Source of the DNA: Kitasatospora cinereorecta
GTDB taxonomy: Bacteria > Actinomycetota > Actinomycetes > Streptomycetales > Streptomycetaceae
Assembly: GCF_024172095.1 (NCBI RefSeq)
Contig: NZ_JAMZDX010000002.1
Location: 62,001 to 126,000, forward strand
Reading direction: 5' to 3'
DNA: 64,000 nt
Position 1 is the stretch's first letter. The number at the start of each line of letters is the position of its first letter. Below the pieces are notes generated by a model. That model worked only from the letters and a program-made list of their open reading frames with translations. It did not search any database and was not told the DNA's origin. Shown piece after piece: positions 56,268 to 64,000 of this stretch. A program made the position numbers and the translations under genes.

Positions 56268-58037
56268 ATGACGGACGAAGGGCGGGGGACCCCTCAGACC
56301 GGCACCATCCGCGGGCACTACATCGTCTGCGGCGGGAACGCGATCGCCCACCGGCTGATCCAGGAACTCATCGAGCAGTACGAGGTGCCGGTGGTCGCCC
56401 TGGTCCCGGACCTGGCGCGCGAGCACGGGCCGCGGATCGAGCAGCTGCCCGGGGTGTCGGCGGTGGTCGAGTCCGCCACCATCACCGAGGACGTGCTGCG
56501 GACGGCCGGGATCGGGACGGCGCTCGGCATCGCCCTGGTGGACGCCACCGACCAGGAGAACATCCATGCCGCGCTGACCGCGCAGCAGTGCAACGCCGAG
56601 GTCCGGATCGTGCTGCGGATCTTCAACCAGCGGCTCGGCGAGCACCTGGAGCGGCTGCTGCCCAACGGCATCGCGCTGTCCGGCTCGGCCACCGCCGCCC
56701 CGGCCTTCGCCAACGGCGCGCTCGGCCGGCCGAACTCCGTCCAGGTCGGCGACCGCTTCCTGTACGTCGCGCACGGCGAGGACATCCGGGACAACCAGGT
56801 GTGCCTGGTCGCCGACCGGATCGACCCCAACGACCTCGGCGCGATGCGCCTCTTACCGGACGCCGGCAGCCGCGCCTCGGCATACATCGAGCTGGCCCAG
56901 CGGGTCGGCGACGAGGGCCCGATCGAGATCGGGCGGCGGCAGGACCCGGCGCCCGAGGAACGCGGCCAGGTCGCGGCGCTGCAGGCGCTGACCAGCGAGC
57001 CGCCGCTGCCGATCCCGCTGTGGAAGCGGCTGCGCTGGTGGGGTCAGGACGCGCTGCGCTACTTCACCAGCGCCCGGCTGCGGATGGTGCTGACCACCGC
57101 GCTGGTCGCGGTGCTGGTCGGCGCCGCGGTGCTGTGGCAGCACAGCGGCAGCCTGGGCTGGACGCTCTACTACACCCTGCTGGACGTCGCCGGTGCGGCC
57201 CAACCCGACATGCCGGGGCAGGAGTTGACCGGCGGGGCGGCGGGCCGGGCGGCCCAGGTGCTGATCACCTTCTGCGGGATCACCTTCGTCCCGGTGGCGA
57301 CCGCGATCGTGGTGGAGGCGCTGGCCAGCGGACGGCGCGGCATCCCGCGGGCGCCCGGCGCCCGGACCCGCGACCACGTGGTGGTGGTCGGCCTCGGCAA
57401 CGTGGGCAGCCGGGTGGCCGCGCTGGTGCACGGGACCGGGGTACCGGTGGTCTGCATCGAGCGCGACCCGCAGGCCCGGGGCATCGAGGCGGTCCGGGCG
57501 CTCGGACTGCCGGTGGTGATCGGCGACGGCCCGCTGGCCGCCCAGCTGGTCCGGGCCCGGGCCCGGCACGCCCGCGCGGTGGTCGCGGTGACCAGCGACG
57601 ACGCGGCCAACCTGGAGGCGGCGCTGGAGGCCCGTGCGGTCCGGCCCGACATCCGCATCGTGGTGCGGCTGTTCGACGACAACTTCGCGCACCTGGTGTA
57701 CGCGACGCTGGGCAACGTGGCCTCGCGCTCGGTGTCCTACCTGGCGGCGCCGGCGTTCGCGGCGGCGCTGATGGGCCGGGAGGTGCTGGGCACGCTGTCG
57801 GTCTACCGGCACGTGCTGCTGATCGCCGAGCTGGCGGCGGACGAGGGCTCCGGCCTGATCGGGCAGGACATCGGCGACATCGAAGGCCCGGGCGGGGTCC
57901 GGGTCATCGCCGTCCGGCTGGCCCGGCTGCCGAGGGAGTACCTGTGGAACTACGCCGACCGCGCCCGCCGGCTCGCGGCCGGTGACCGGGTCGTGGTGGC
58001 CGCGACCCGGGCCGGCCTGGCCCGGCTGATCCAGTGA
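56268..58037 (+). CDS. Double-RCK membrane protein with non-canonical pore region, TTA-containing
   Basis: A 589-residue paralog of the 32126-33901 protein. N-terminal RCK unit HYIVCGGNAIAHRLIQELIEQ (residues 17-37); membrane helices near 271-290 and 326-350 flank YTLLDVAGAAQPDMPG; second Rossmann unit VVVVGLGNVGSRVAALVHGTG from residue 371; C-terminal RCK-C (LAAGDRVVVAATRAG). No TVGYGD filter is present. Leu196 is encoded by TTA (56853-56855), so translation may need the developmental tRNA bldA. TAGAAT at 56254-56259 lies eight bases before ATG, implying a leaderless message. Confidence 0.82.
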   Translation: MTDEGRGTPQTGTIRGHYIVCGGNAIAHRLIQELIEQYEVPVVALVPDLAREHGPRIEQLPGVSAVVESATITEDVLRTAGIGTALGIALVDATDQENIHAALTAQQCNAEVRIVLRIFNQRLGEHLERLLPNGIALSGSATAAPAFANGALGRPNSVQVGDRFLYVAHGEDIRDNQVCLVADRIDPNDLGAMRLLPDAGSRASAYIELAQRVGDEGPIEIGRRQDPAPEERGQVAALQALTSEPPLPIPLWKRLRWWGQDALRYFTSARLRMVLTTALVAVLVGAAVLWQHSGSLGWTLYYTLLDVAGAAQPDMPGQELTGGAAGRAAQVLITFCGITFVPVATAIVVEALASGRRGIPRAPGARTRDHVVVVGLGNVGSRVAALVHGTGVPVVCIERDPQARGIEAVRALGLPVVIGDGPLAAQLVRARARHARAVVAVTSDDAANLEAALEARAVRPDIRIVVRLFDDNFAHLVYATLGNVASRSVSYLAAPAFAAALMGREVLGTLSVYRHVLLIAELAADEGSGLIGQDIGDIEGPGGVRVIAVRLARLPREYLWNYADRARRLAAGDRVVVAATRAGLARLIQ

Positions 58038-58073
58038 TCCGCGCGGACCGGGCCCGGACCCTCCGGTGACCGG

Positions 58074-58103
58074 GGGGCGGGCGCCGCACCGGGTGCCCGC
58101 CCC
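58074..58103. terminator. Hairpin between convergent genes
   Basis: Twelve-bp stem including one G-U pair: GGGGCGGGC (58074-58082) with GCCCGCCCC (58095-58103), extended by GCC/GGT inside. It lies 36 bases after the double-RCK stop and 7 before the enoyl-CoA hydratase stop. Confidence 0.8.
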
Positions 58104-58110
58104 GGCCGGG

Positions 58111-58887
58111 TCAGCGGTTGGTGAACTCGGCCGGCCGCTTCTCGGCGAAGGCGGCCATGCCCTCCTTCTGGTCCGCGGTGGCGAAGGCCGCGTGGAAGAG
58201 CCGGCGCTCGAAGCGGACGCCCTCGGCCAGGGTGGTCTCGAAGGCGCGGTTGACCGACTCCTTCATCATCACCGCGGCCGGCGCGGACATCGCCGCGACC
58301 GTCTCGGCGGTCGCCATCGCCTCGGCCATCAGCTCGTCGGCCGGCACGATGCGCGAGACCAGGCCGGCGCGCTCGGCCTCCTCGGCGCCCATCATCCGGC
58401 CGGTCAGGCAGAGCTCCATCGCCTTGGCCTTGCCGACCGCGCGGGTCAGGCGCTGCGAGCCGCCGATGCCCGGGATCACGCCGAGCTTGATCTCCGGCTG
58501 GCCGAACTTCGCGGTGTCGGCGGCGATCAGGATGTCGCAGAGCATGGCCAGCTCGCAGCCGCCGCCGAGCGCGTAGCCGGCCACCGCGGCCACCACCGGC
58601 TTGCGCAGCCGGCTCAGCTCGTCCCAGGGGGCCAGCCAGTCGTCCAGGTACACCTCGGGGAAGGCGTTCTCCTGCATCTCCTTGATGTCGGCGCCGGCCG
58701 CGAAGGCCTTCTCCGAGCCGGTGACGACCAGACAGCCGATCTCCGGGTCGCGGTCGAACGCCTTCGCCGCCGCCACGACCTCGGTCATCAGCTCGGTGTT
58801 GAGCGCGTTGAGCGCCTTCGGCCGGTTGAGCGTGATGATCCCGACCCGCCCCTTGCGGTCGACCAGGATCGTCTCGTACTCGGTCAT
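58111..58887 (-). CDS. Enoyl-CoA hydratase
   Basis: A 258-residue crotonase-fold enzyme hydrating trans-2-enoyl-CoA. It has the oxyanion-hole [16 protein letters not shown] (residues 62-77) and [24 protein letters not shown] with catalytic Glu in CELAM and a second near residue 134 ([13 protein letters not shown]). The short-chain (crotonase) type matches best. ATG 58887 has AAGGGAG nine bases upstream; a longer open frame continues into an antisense of the next gene. A 98-base gap separates it from the HIBCH-like gene on the same strand. Confidence 0.93.
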   Translation of the reverse strand: MTEYETILVDRKGRVGIITLNRPKALNALNTELMTEVVAAAKAFDRDPEIGCLVVTGSEKAFAAGADIKEMQENAFPEVYLDDWLAPWDELSRLRKPVVAAVAGYALGGGCELAMLCDILIAADTAKFGQPEIKLGVIPGIGGSQRLTRAVGKAKAMELCLTGRMMGAEEAERAGLVSRIVPADELMAEAMATAETVAAMSAPAAVMMKESVNRAFETTLAEGVRFERRLFHAAFATADQKEGMAAFAEKRPAEFTNR

Positions 58888-58985
58888 CGTCGTTGACTCC
58901 CTTGCGTTGCCCTGCGGCACTCTGACGCTGGATACGATCTCCGAAGGCGCCCCGCCCGCGCCAGTCTCGACAGGCGAGACGATGG

Positions 58986-60014
58986 TCACCCCAGACCGAG
59001 GTCCCCGTCGGCGGGCGGTGCGAAGAATGCGGCGACCTCGGCCGGGCCGACCTCGGCGAGCGAGGCCGGCCGCCACTGCGGGTTGCGGTCCTTGTCCACC
59101 ACCTGCGCGCGGATGCCCTCCACCAGGTCGTGGTGGTCCAGCGCGGCGCAGGAGATCCGGTACTCCTGGTCGAGGGTCTGCCCGAGCGAGGTGTGGGCGC
59201 GGGCCCGGCGCAGGGCCGCCAGGGTGACCTTGAGCATGGTCGGCGACTTGGCGGCGATCTGCTCGGCCGCCTCCTTGGCCTCGGTCACCCCGCAGGCGGT
59301 CAGCCGCTCCAGGATCTCCTCCACCTCGTCGGCCGCGTAGCAGGCGTCGATCCAGTCGCGCTGGGCGGCCAGTTCGCTCTCCGGCGCCTCGGTGGCGTAC
59401 GCGGCGAGCGCCTCGGCCGGGTCGCGCTGGGCGAGCGCCGCGAGCAGCCCGGGGAGGTCGGCGGAGGGGACGAAGTGGTCGGCGAAGCCGCAGTGCAGCG
59501 CGTCCCCCGCGGTCATCGAACCGGCGGTCAGCGCCAGGTGGGTGCCGAGCTCGCCGGGGGCACGGGCGAGCAGCCGGCTGCCGCCGACGTCCGGGACCAG
59601 GCCGATCCGGGTCTCCGGCATGGCGACCGTGGTGCGCTCGGTGACCACCCGCAGCGCGGCGTGGGCGGAGAGGCCGACGCCGCCGCCCATGGTGATGCCG
59701 TCCATCACCGCGACGTACGGCTTGGGGTAGCGCGAGATCAGCTCGTTCAGCCGGTACTCGTCGCGGAAGAAGACCCGGTAGCCGGCGCCGCCGGCCTTGG
59801 CGTCGTCGTGCATCGCCCGGATGTCGGCGCCCGCGCACAGGCCCCGCTCGCCGGCGCCGGTGAGCACCACGGTGGCCACCGTCGGGTCCGCGGCCCAGGC
59901 GTCCAGTGCGGCGCGGACGGTGTGCAGCATGTCGTGGGTCAGCGAGTTGAGCGCCCTCGGCCGGTTCAGGGTGATCCGTCCGGCGCGGCCGTCCCGCTCG
60001 ATCAGCACATCCAA
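58986..60014 (-). CDS. 3-hydroxyisobutyryl-CoA hydrolase (crotonase superfamily)
   Basis: A 342-residue crotonase-superfamily hydrolase. Its HIBCH traits are [26 protein letters not shown] (residues 51-76), [36 protein letters not shown] with the catalytic Glu/Asp region, and a long C-terminal [16 protein letters not shown], about 80 residues longer than enoyl-CoA hydratases. It would release 3-hydroxyisobutyrate in valine catabolism. ATG 60014 preceded by ACGGGAGCGACGACC. It is followed on the same strand by enoyl-CoA hydratase. Confidence 0.9.
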   Translation of the reverse strand: MDVLIERDGRAGRITLNRPRALNSLTHDMLHTVRAALDAWAADPTVATVVLTGAGERGLCAGADIRAMHDDAKAGGAGYRVFFRDEYRLNELISRYPKPYVAVMDGITMGGGVGLSAHAALRVVTERTTVAMPETRIGLVPDVGGSRLLARAPGELGTHLALTAGSMTAGDALHCGFADHFVPSADLPGLLAALAQRDPAEALAAYATEAPESELAAQRDWIDACYAADEVEEILERLTACGVTEAKEAAEQIAAKSPTMLKVTLAALRRARAHTSLGQTLDQEYRISCAALDHHDLVEGIRAQVVDKDRNPQWRPASLAEVGPAEVAAFFAPPADGDLGLG

Positions 60015-60057
60015 GGTCGTCGCTCCCGTCGTCAGGTCTCCCCGGGCGGCAACGATA

Positions 60058-60086
60058 CGGGCCCGCCGCGCGGGGCGGCGGGCCCG
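60058..60086 (-). terminator. Hairpin downstream of the small secreted protein gene
   Basis: Perfect 11-bp arms CGGGCCCGCCG and CGGCGGGCCCG with a 7-base loop, 19 bases after the stop of the 69-aa gene and before the HIBCH-like gene. Confidence 0.75.
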
Positions 60087-60104
60087 GTCCCGGGCAGGGG
60101 CGGA

Positions 60105-60314
60105 TCAGCAGGGGTGGTGGGCCGGCACGACGGACGCCGGGACGACCGGGGACATCGGGTGGTACGCGTGGAAGCAGTGGGCCGTCCCGGGTGCCGGGGC
60201 GGCGACCGCCGGCAGCGGGTGCGGGGCGAGTGGGGCGGCGTCGGCCTGCGGCACGGGCAGCAGCAGGTTGGCGACGGCGAGCACGGTGCCGCTGAGCAGG
60301 GTGCGCAGCTTCAT
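60105..60314 (-). CDS. Small secreted His/Pro-rich protein
   Basis: A 69-residue protein: signal peptide [20 protein letters not shown] ending at ADA-AP (residue 27), then a mature peptide rich in Pro, Ala and His with two cysteines (HCFHAYH and a C-terminal HHPC). His clusters at [11 protein letters not shown] and AHHPC suggest metal binding, and the two Cys may form a disulfide. I find no known family. ATG 60314 has GGAGGACC. It is flanked by hairpins, and so probably monocistronic. Confidence 0.6.
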   Translation of the reverse strand: MKLRTLLSGTVLAVANLLLPVPQADAAPLAPHPLPAVAAPAPGTAHCFHAYHPMSPVVPASVVPAHHPC

Positions 60315-60448
60315 CGGGGGGTCCTCCGGGGCAGTGTCCATACGGGTGCCGTCCCCGTCCGCGCCGGGCGTGGGCGGCCGGGCTCGGGGGACGTTCGTGG
60401 GACAACTGATAGCGGGGGACGGATCCGGGAAGCGGCAATCTCACCCGT

Positions 60449-60493
60449 ACGGCGGCGCGCTGTGCACACGTGGTTGACGTCGCGCGCCGCCGT
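60449..60493 (-). terminator. Terminator of the hppD-hmgA-X-fah operon
   Basis: Perfect 12-bp arms ACGGCGGCGCGC (60449-60460) and GCGCGCCGCCGT (60482-60493) with a 21-base loop, 22 bases after the fumarylacetoacetase stop. Confidence 0.75.
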
Positions 60494-60514
60494 GGGGGCT
60501 CAGGGCAGGACGGC

Positions 60515-61726
60515 TCAGGGGACGATGCGGCCGGTGACCTCGCCGAAGCCGATCCGGGTGCCGTCGGGGCCCGGGGCGGTGGCGGTGAGGGTGACCTCGT
60601 CGCCGTCCTCCAGGAAGGTGCGGGTGGCGCCGTCCTGGAGCTTGACCGGCTGCTCGCCGTTCCAGGTGAGCTCGATCAGCGCGCCGCGGGTCTCCGGCTC
60701 CGGGCCGCTGACCGTGCCGGAGGCGTACAGGTCGCCGGTGCGCAGGCTCGCGCCGTTGACCGTCATGTGGGCGAGCTGCTGGGCGGCGGTCCAGTACATC
60801 GAGGCGAACGGCGGGCGGGAGATCACCTGGCCGTTGAGCGAGACCTCGATGGCCAGGTCCAGGCCCCAGGGCTCGCCGTCCCGGTCGTCCAGGTACGGCA
60901 GCGGCTCGACGTCGCGGGCCGGCGGGGTGACCCGGGCCGCCTCCAGGGCGTCCAGCGGGACCACCCACGGGGAGACCGAGGTGGCGAAGGACTTGCCGAG
61001 GAACGGGCCGAGCGGCACGTACTCCCAGGCCTGGATGTCGCGCGCGGACCAGTCGTTGAGCAGGCAGACGCCGAAGACGTGCTCGCGGAAGTCGGCCAGC
61101 GCCACCCGGGTGCCGAGCGCGGTCGGGGTGCCGACCACGAAGCCGACCTCGGCCTCGATGTCGAGGCGGCGGGTCGGGCCGAAGGAGGGCAGCGCGTCGG
61201 CGGGCGCCTTGCGCTGGCCGTGCGGGCGGACGATCGGCGTGTCGGAGACCACCACGGTGCCGGCCCGGCCGTGGTAGCCGATCGGCAGGTGCTTCCAGTT
61301 GGGGGTGAGCGGCTCGCTGCCCGGGCGGAAGATCCGGCCCAGGTTGGTGGCGTGGTGCTCGGAGGCGTAGAAGTCGACGTAGTCGGCGACCTCGAACGGC
61401 AGGTGCAGCTCGGCGTCGGCGAGGTCGACCAGGCAGCGGCTGATCTCCGGGCGGTGGGCCTCGTCGCTCAGCCAGCCGGTGAGCGCGGCCCGCACCTCGG
61501 TCCAGGTGGACCGGCCGGCCGCCATCAGCGGGTTGAGGGTGTCCGCGTCCAGCAGCACCGAGGGGCGGCCGAGCGCGCGGGCGGCGGCGCCGGCGTCCAG
61601 CACGAAGTCGCCGATCCGCACGCCGATCCGCCGCCGTCCCGGCCGGTCGGGGGCGCTGAACACGCCGTAGGGCAGGTTGTGGATGCCGTACGGCGAGTCG
61701 GCCGGAAGGTCGAGCCAGGTGGTCAA
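60515..61726 (-). CDS. fah: Fumarylacetoacetase
   Basis: Final enzyme of tyrosine/homogentisate degradation, hydrolysing 4-fumarylacetoacetate to fumarate and acetoacetate (403 residues). Domain features: N-terminal SH3-like [33 protein letters not shown]; metal-binding Asp/Glu in [18 protein letters not shown] and [11 protein letters not shown]; active-site [30 protein letters not shown]; and [15 protein letters not shown]. The start is TTG 61726, which overlaps the TGA of gene X (TTGA) and follows GGAGG, hence translational coupling. The operon's next gene to the left is separate. Confidence 0.94.
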   Translation of the reverse strand: MTTWLDLPADSPYGIHNLPYGVFSAPDRPGRRRIGVRIGDFVLDAGAAARALGRPSVLLDADTLNPLMAAGRSTWTEVRAALTGWLSDEAHRPEISRCLVDLADAELHLPFEVADYVDFYASEHHATNLGRIFRPGSEPLTPNWKHLPIGYHGRAGTVVVSDTPIVRPHGQRKAPADALPSFGPTRRLDIEAEVGFVVGTPTALGTRVALADFREHVFGVCLLNDWSARDIQAWEYVPLGPFLGKSFATSVSPWVVPLDALEAARVTPPARDVEPLPYLDDRDGEPWGLDLAIEVSLNGQVISRPPFASMYWTAAQQLAHMTVNGASLRTGDLYASGTVSGPEPETRGALIELTWNGEQPVKLQDGATRTFLEDGDEVTLTATAPGPDGTRIGFGEVTGRIVP

Positions 61727-62535
61727 CGGTCCTCCAAGTGCCGGCCGAGCAGGCCGAGCGTTTCCAGGTCTTCGAGCGGCTCGGCGATGCTGCAGGTGCC
61801 GAAGGAGGTGAAGTGGCGGCGGATGTGGGCGATCTGCGGGTCGGTCAGCTCACCGGCCGCCCCGGCCAGCACGGCGCCGTTGCGCTCCGCGAGCACGTCG
61901 GCGGCCACCTTGCGGTCGCCGGCCAGCGAGGCCAGCAGCACGTTGAGGAAGCCGTGGTGCTCGAAGCCGGTCGCCGCATCGGTGTGCCGCACCGCGTGGT
62001 GCAGGCCCGCCGTGCACTTGTACGGCAGGCCGCGCTCGGCGCAGCCGGCCAGGAAGGCGGCCAGCTCCGCCTCGTCGGGGAAGGCGTCGGCGCTGAGCCC
62101 GCCGGTGCGGTACTTGGCCCGGTACGGCGTCCCGGCCAGCGCGTCCAGGGCGTCCTCCGGCCGGCCGGCGCGCGGGAGTTCGACGGCGGCGGTGACGCCC
62201 TCGGGCAGCAGCGCGTCCAGCGCCGCCACCGCCTGCCGTACGTCGGGGTCGGCCAGCTCGACGGTGGCGACCGTCAGACCGGCCGCGTCCGCGAGCGCCG
62301 GCGCGAGGTGGGCGCTGCCCTGTGGCAGCACCAGCCCGACCGGCAGATCGGGCCCGGCCAGCGCGGCCAGCTCGCCGATCCGGCCGGCCCCGCACAGCAG
62401 CGGGCCGACCGACTCGGCGTACCAGGACGCCCGGTGGGTGCGGTGCGCCGCCACCGCGTCGGGCAGCGGCGCGTCGCCGGGCGGGAAGACCGCCGCGTCG
62501 TCGAACAGCCCCGTGAAGAGTGCGGGAACAGTCAT
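61723..62535 (-). CDS. Conserved unknown protein X in the homogentisate operon
   Basis: A 270-residue protein overlapping hmgA (ATGA) and fah (TTGA), so all three are coupled. I do not recognise a named domain; the alternation of strand and helix (PVGLVLPQGSAHLAPALADAAG, TAAVELPR, PYRAKYRTGG, GLPYKCTAGLHHAVRHTD, FEHHGFLNVLLASLAG) suggests a barrel-like fold with conserved Lys141, Lys173, His179-His180 and His193-His194. The pathway needs a maleylacetoacetate isomerase between HmgA and Fah, and actinobacteria lack glutathione. A glutathione-independent isomerase is therefore a reasonable hypothesis, not a finding. It lacks its own ribosome-binding site. Confidence 0.6.
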   Translation of the reverse strand: MTVPALFTGLFDDAAVFPPGDAPLPDAVAAHRTHRASWYAESVGPLLCGAGRIGELAALAGPDLPVGLVLPQGSAHLAPALADAAGLTVATVELADPDVRQAVAALDALLPEGVTAAVELPRAGRPEDALDALAGTPYRAKYRTGGLSADAFPDEAELAAFLAGCAERGLPYKCTAGLHHAVRHTDAATGFEHHGFLNVLLASLAGDRKVAADVLAERNGAVLAGAAGELTDPQIAHIRRHFTSFGTCSIAEPLEDLETLGLLGRHLEDR

Positions 62536-63722
62536 CGCCGCGACCACGTCCAGGCGTAGTTCGGGTCCTCGGAGGCGGTGGCGGCCTCGCCGAGCTCCAG
62601 CGGGCGGAAGGTGTCCACCATCACCGCCAGCTCGTCGAAGAACTCCACGCCGATGGAGCGCTCGTACGCGCCCGGCTGCGGGCCGTGGGTGTGGCCGCCC
62701 GGGTGCAGCGAGATCGAGCCCTGGCCGATGCCGGAGCCCTTGCGCGCCTCGTAGTTGCCGCCGCAGTAGAACATGACCTCGTCGCTGTCCACGTTGGCGT
62801 GGTAGTACGGCACCGGGATGGACAGCGGGTGGTAGTCCACCTTGCGCGGCACGAAGTTGCAGATCACGAAGTTGTTGCCCTCGAAGACCTGATGGGCCGG
62901 CGGCGGCTGGTGGATCCGCCCGGTGATCGGCTCGAAGTCGGCGATGTTGAAGGCGTACGGGTAGAGGCAGCCGTCCCAGCCGACCACGTCGAACGGGTGG
63001 TGCGGCACGGTGTACCGGGTGCCCACCACACCGCTGCTGCCGCGGTGCTTGACCAGCACGTCGACCTCGCCGTCGCCGTCCACCACCAGCGGGCCGACCG
63101 GCCCGCGCAGGTCGCGCTCGCAGAACGGCGCGTGCTCCAGCAGCTGCCCGTACTTGGACAGGTAGCGGCGGGCCGGGGTGATGTGGCTGTTGGCCTCGAT
63201 GCAGTACGCCCGCAGCGGCTCGTCGCCGCTCGGCAGCCAGCGGTGGGTGGTGGCCCGGGGGATGATCACATAGTCCCCCTGGCCCACCTCCAGGGTGCCG
63301 AAGACGGTCTCCACCGTGCCGGAGCCCGACTCGACGTACACGCACTCGTCGCCGAGCCCGTTGCGGTACAGCTCGCTCGGGGCCCCGGCGACGACGTACG
63401 AGATCCGCACGTCGCCGTTGCCGAGCACCAGGCGGCGGCCGGCCACCACGTCGGTGGACTTCCACTCCTGGCCCGCGAACAGCTCGTGCAGCTTCAGGTG
63501 CCGGGGGAGCAGCGGGAGGTTGGCGGTGGTGGACTGGTCCGGCAGCTCCCACACCTCGGCGGCGGTCACCGCCGACGGGATGCCCTTGTGGTAGAGCAGC
63601 GAGGAGTCCGAGAAGAAGCCCTCCTCGCCCATCAACTCCTCGTAGTACAGCCCGCCTTCGGGCGTGCGGTGCTGGGTGTGCCGCTTGCGCGGCACATCGC
63701 CGAGCTGCCGGTAGTGCGCCAT
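62532..63722 (-). CDS. hmgA: Homogentisate 1,2-dioxygenase
   Basis: A 396-residue iron dioxygenase opening the homogentisate ring to maleylacetoacetate. N-terminal MAHYRQLGDVPRKRHTQHR with YYEELMGEEGFFSDSS; C-terminal active-site HHPFDVVGWDGCLYPYAFNI, YYHANVDSDEVMFYC (His and Glu iron ligands) and LHPGGHTHGPQPG (third His ligand). It is the shorter bacterial type. ATG 63722 has GGGAG upstream. The gene lies 45 bases downstream of hppD and overlaps gene X. Confidence 0.95.
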   Translation of the reverse strand: MAHYRQLGDVPRKRHTQHRTPEGGLYYEELMGEEGFFSDSSLLYHKGIPSAVTAAEVWELPDQSTTANLPLLPRHLKLHELFAGQEWKSTDVVAGRRLVLGNGDVRISYVVAGAPSELYRNGLGDECVYVESGSGTVETVFGTLEVGQGDYVIIPRATTHRWLPSGDEPLRAYCIEANSHITPARRYLSKYGQLLEHAPFCERDLRGPVGPLVVDGDGEVDVLVKHRGSSGVVGTRYTVPHHPFDVVGWDGCLYPYAFNIADFEPITGRIHQPPPAHQVFEGNNFVICNFVPRKVDYHPLSIPVPYYHANVDSDEVMFYCGGNYEARKGSGIGQGSISLHPGGHTHGPQPGAYERSIGVEFFDELAVMVDTFRPLELGEAATASEDPNYAWTWSRR

Positions 63723-63748
63723 CGTTCCCGGTCTCCCTGTCGACTCTG

Positions 63749-64000
<252 letters not shown>

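Noticed and set aside
58111..60444. A 777-codon frame that extends the enoyl-CoA hydratase upstream
   Set aside because: The extension is antisense-type Arg/Pro/Ala sequence over the HIBCH-like gene; ATG 58887 has a ribosome-binding site and begins the conserved protein.

Overview
This is a high-GC actinobacterial chromosome segment, almost certainly from a streptomycete (Streptomyces or Kitasatospora). The evidence is the overwhelming G/C at third codon positions, frequent GTG starts and leaderless genes, a conservon (cvnABCD) signalling operon, a SigE-family ECF sigma factor with its partner gene, a CE1758/CE1759 flavin enzyme pair, a typical Streptomyces intergenic inverted repeat, and near absence of TTA codons (one seen). 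About 66 protein genes are packed on both strands. I see no tRNA or rRNA gene, CRISPR array, prophage, full-length transposase or PKS/NRPS cluster. No gap between genes exceeds 300 bases; the longest (about 150-260 bases) hold hairpin terminators, palindromic operator candidates, promoters or a miniature inverted-repeat element.

Layout. 1-7.3 kb: end of a LysR regulator, a DUF1876 protein, an LpdC-like dihydrolipoyl dehydrogenase, a DUF2252 protein, a polysaccharide deacetylase followed by a CelD/BcsL-type acetyltransferase, a YchJ/SEC-C protein and an Hsp15-like S4 protein. 7.3-20.6 kb: PadR regulator with a coupled LLM monooxygenase/FMN reductase pair, a GNAT, a DUF1028 protein, a TrmB/LuxR-type regulator, an RsbW-like ATPase, lactate 2-monooxygenase, HAD hydrolase, AraC regulator, thioesterase, HIT protein, the ECF sigma/membrane partner pair, and a DHA2 drug exporter fused to a winged-helix tail. 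20.6-31.8 kb: ROK kinase, zinc-ribbon protein, a dnaK-grpE operon lacking dnaJ and hspR, a 169-bp MITE, flavoprotein, phytoene-desaturase-like oxidoreductase, SPFH protein, sugar-phosphate kinase, Fpg/Nei glycosylase and a secreted M14 carboxypeptidase. 31.8-46.8 kb: EF-hand protein, a double-RCK membrane protein, three EamA/DMT exporters, a shikimate dehydrogenase-like enzyme, the conservon, an acyl-CoA dehydrogenase, a GAF protein, a MocR regulator and a solitary sugar-binding lipoprotein. 46.8-58.1 kb: lipase maturation factor, an acidic Glu/Pro/Val-repeat protein with a helicase-type C-terminal module, nucleoside deaminase, EI24 protein, cytochrome P450, a GNAT-AAA ATPase fusion, a Cys-rich protein, a monooxygenase-fold protein, HdeD-like protein and a second double-RCK protein. 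58.1-64 kb: enoyl-CoA hydratase, 3-hydroxyisobutyryl-CoA hydrolase, a small secreted His/Pro-rich protein and the tyrosine/homogentisate operon hppD-hmgA-X-fah.

Functional threads. The right end is a tyrosine-degradation operon in which a translationally coupled gene of unknown function (X) sits exactly where the maleylacetoacetate isomerase step is expected. Two paralogous membrane proteins (32.1-33.9 kb and 56.3-58.0 kb) have RCK-2TM-RCK architecture but lack a K+ selectivity filter, and one carries the TTA codon. Many genes, at least a dozen, have a -10-like hexamer 6-9 bases before the start codon and no Shine-Dalgarno sequence, implying leaderless transcripts. Convergent gene pairs are mostly separated by perfect 9-15 bp GC hairpins.
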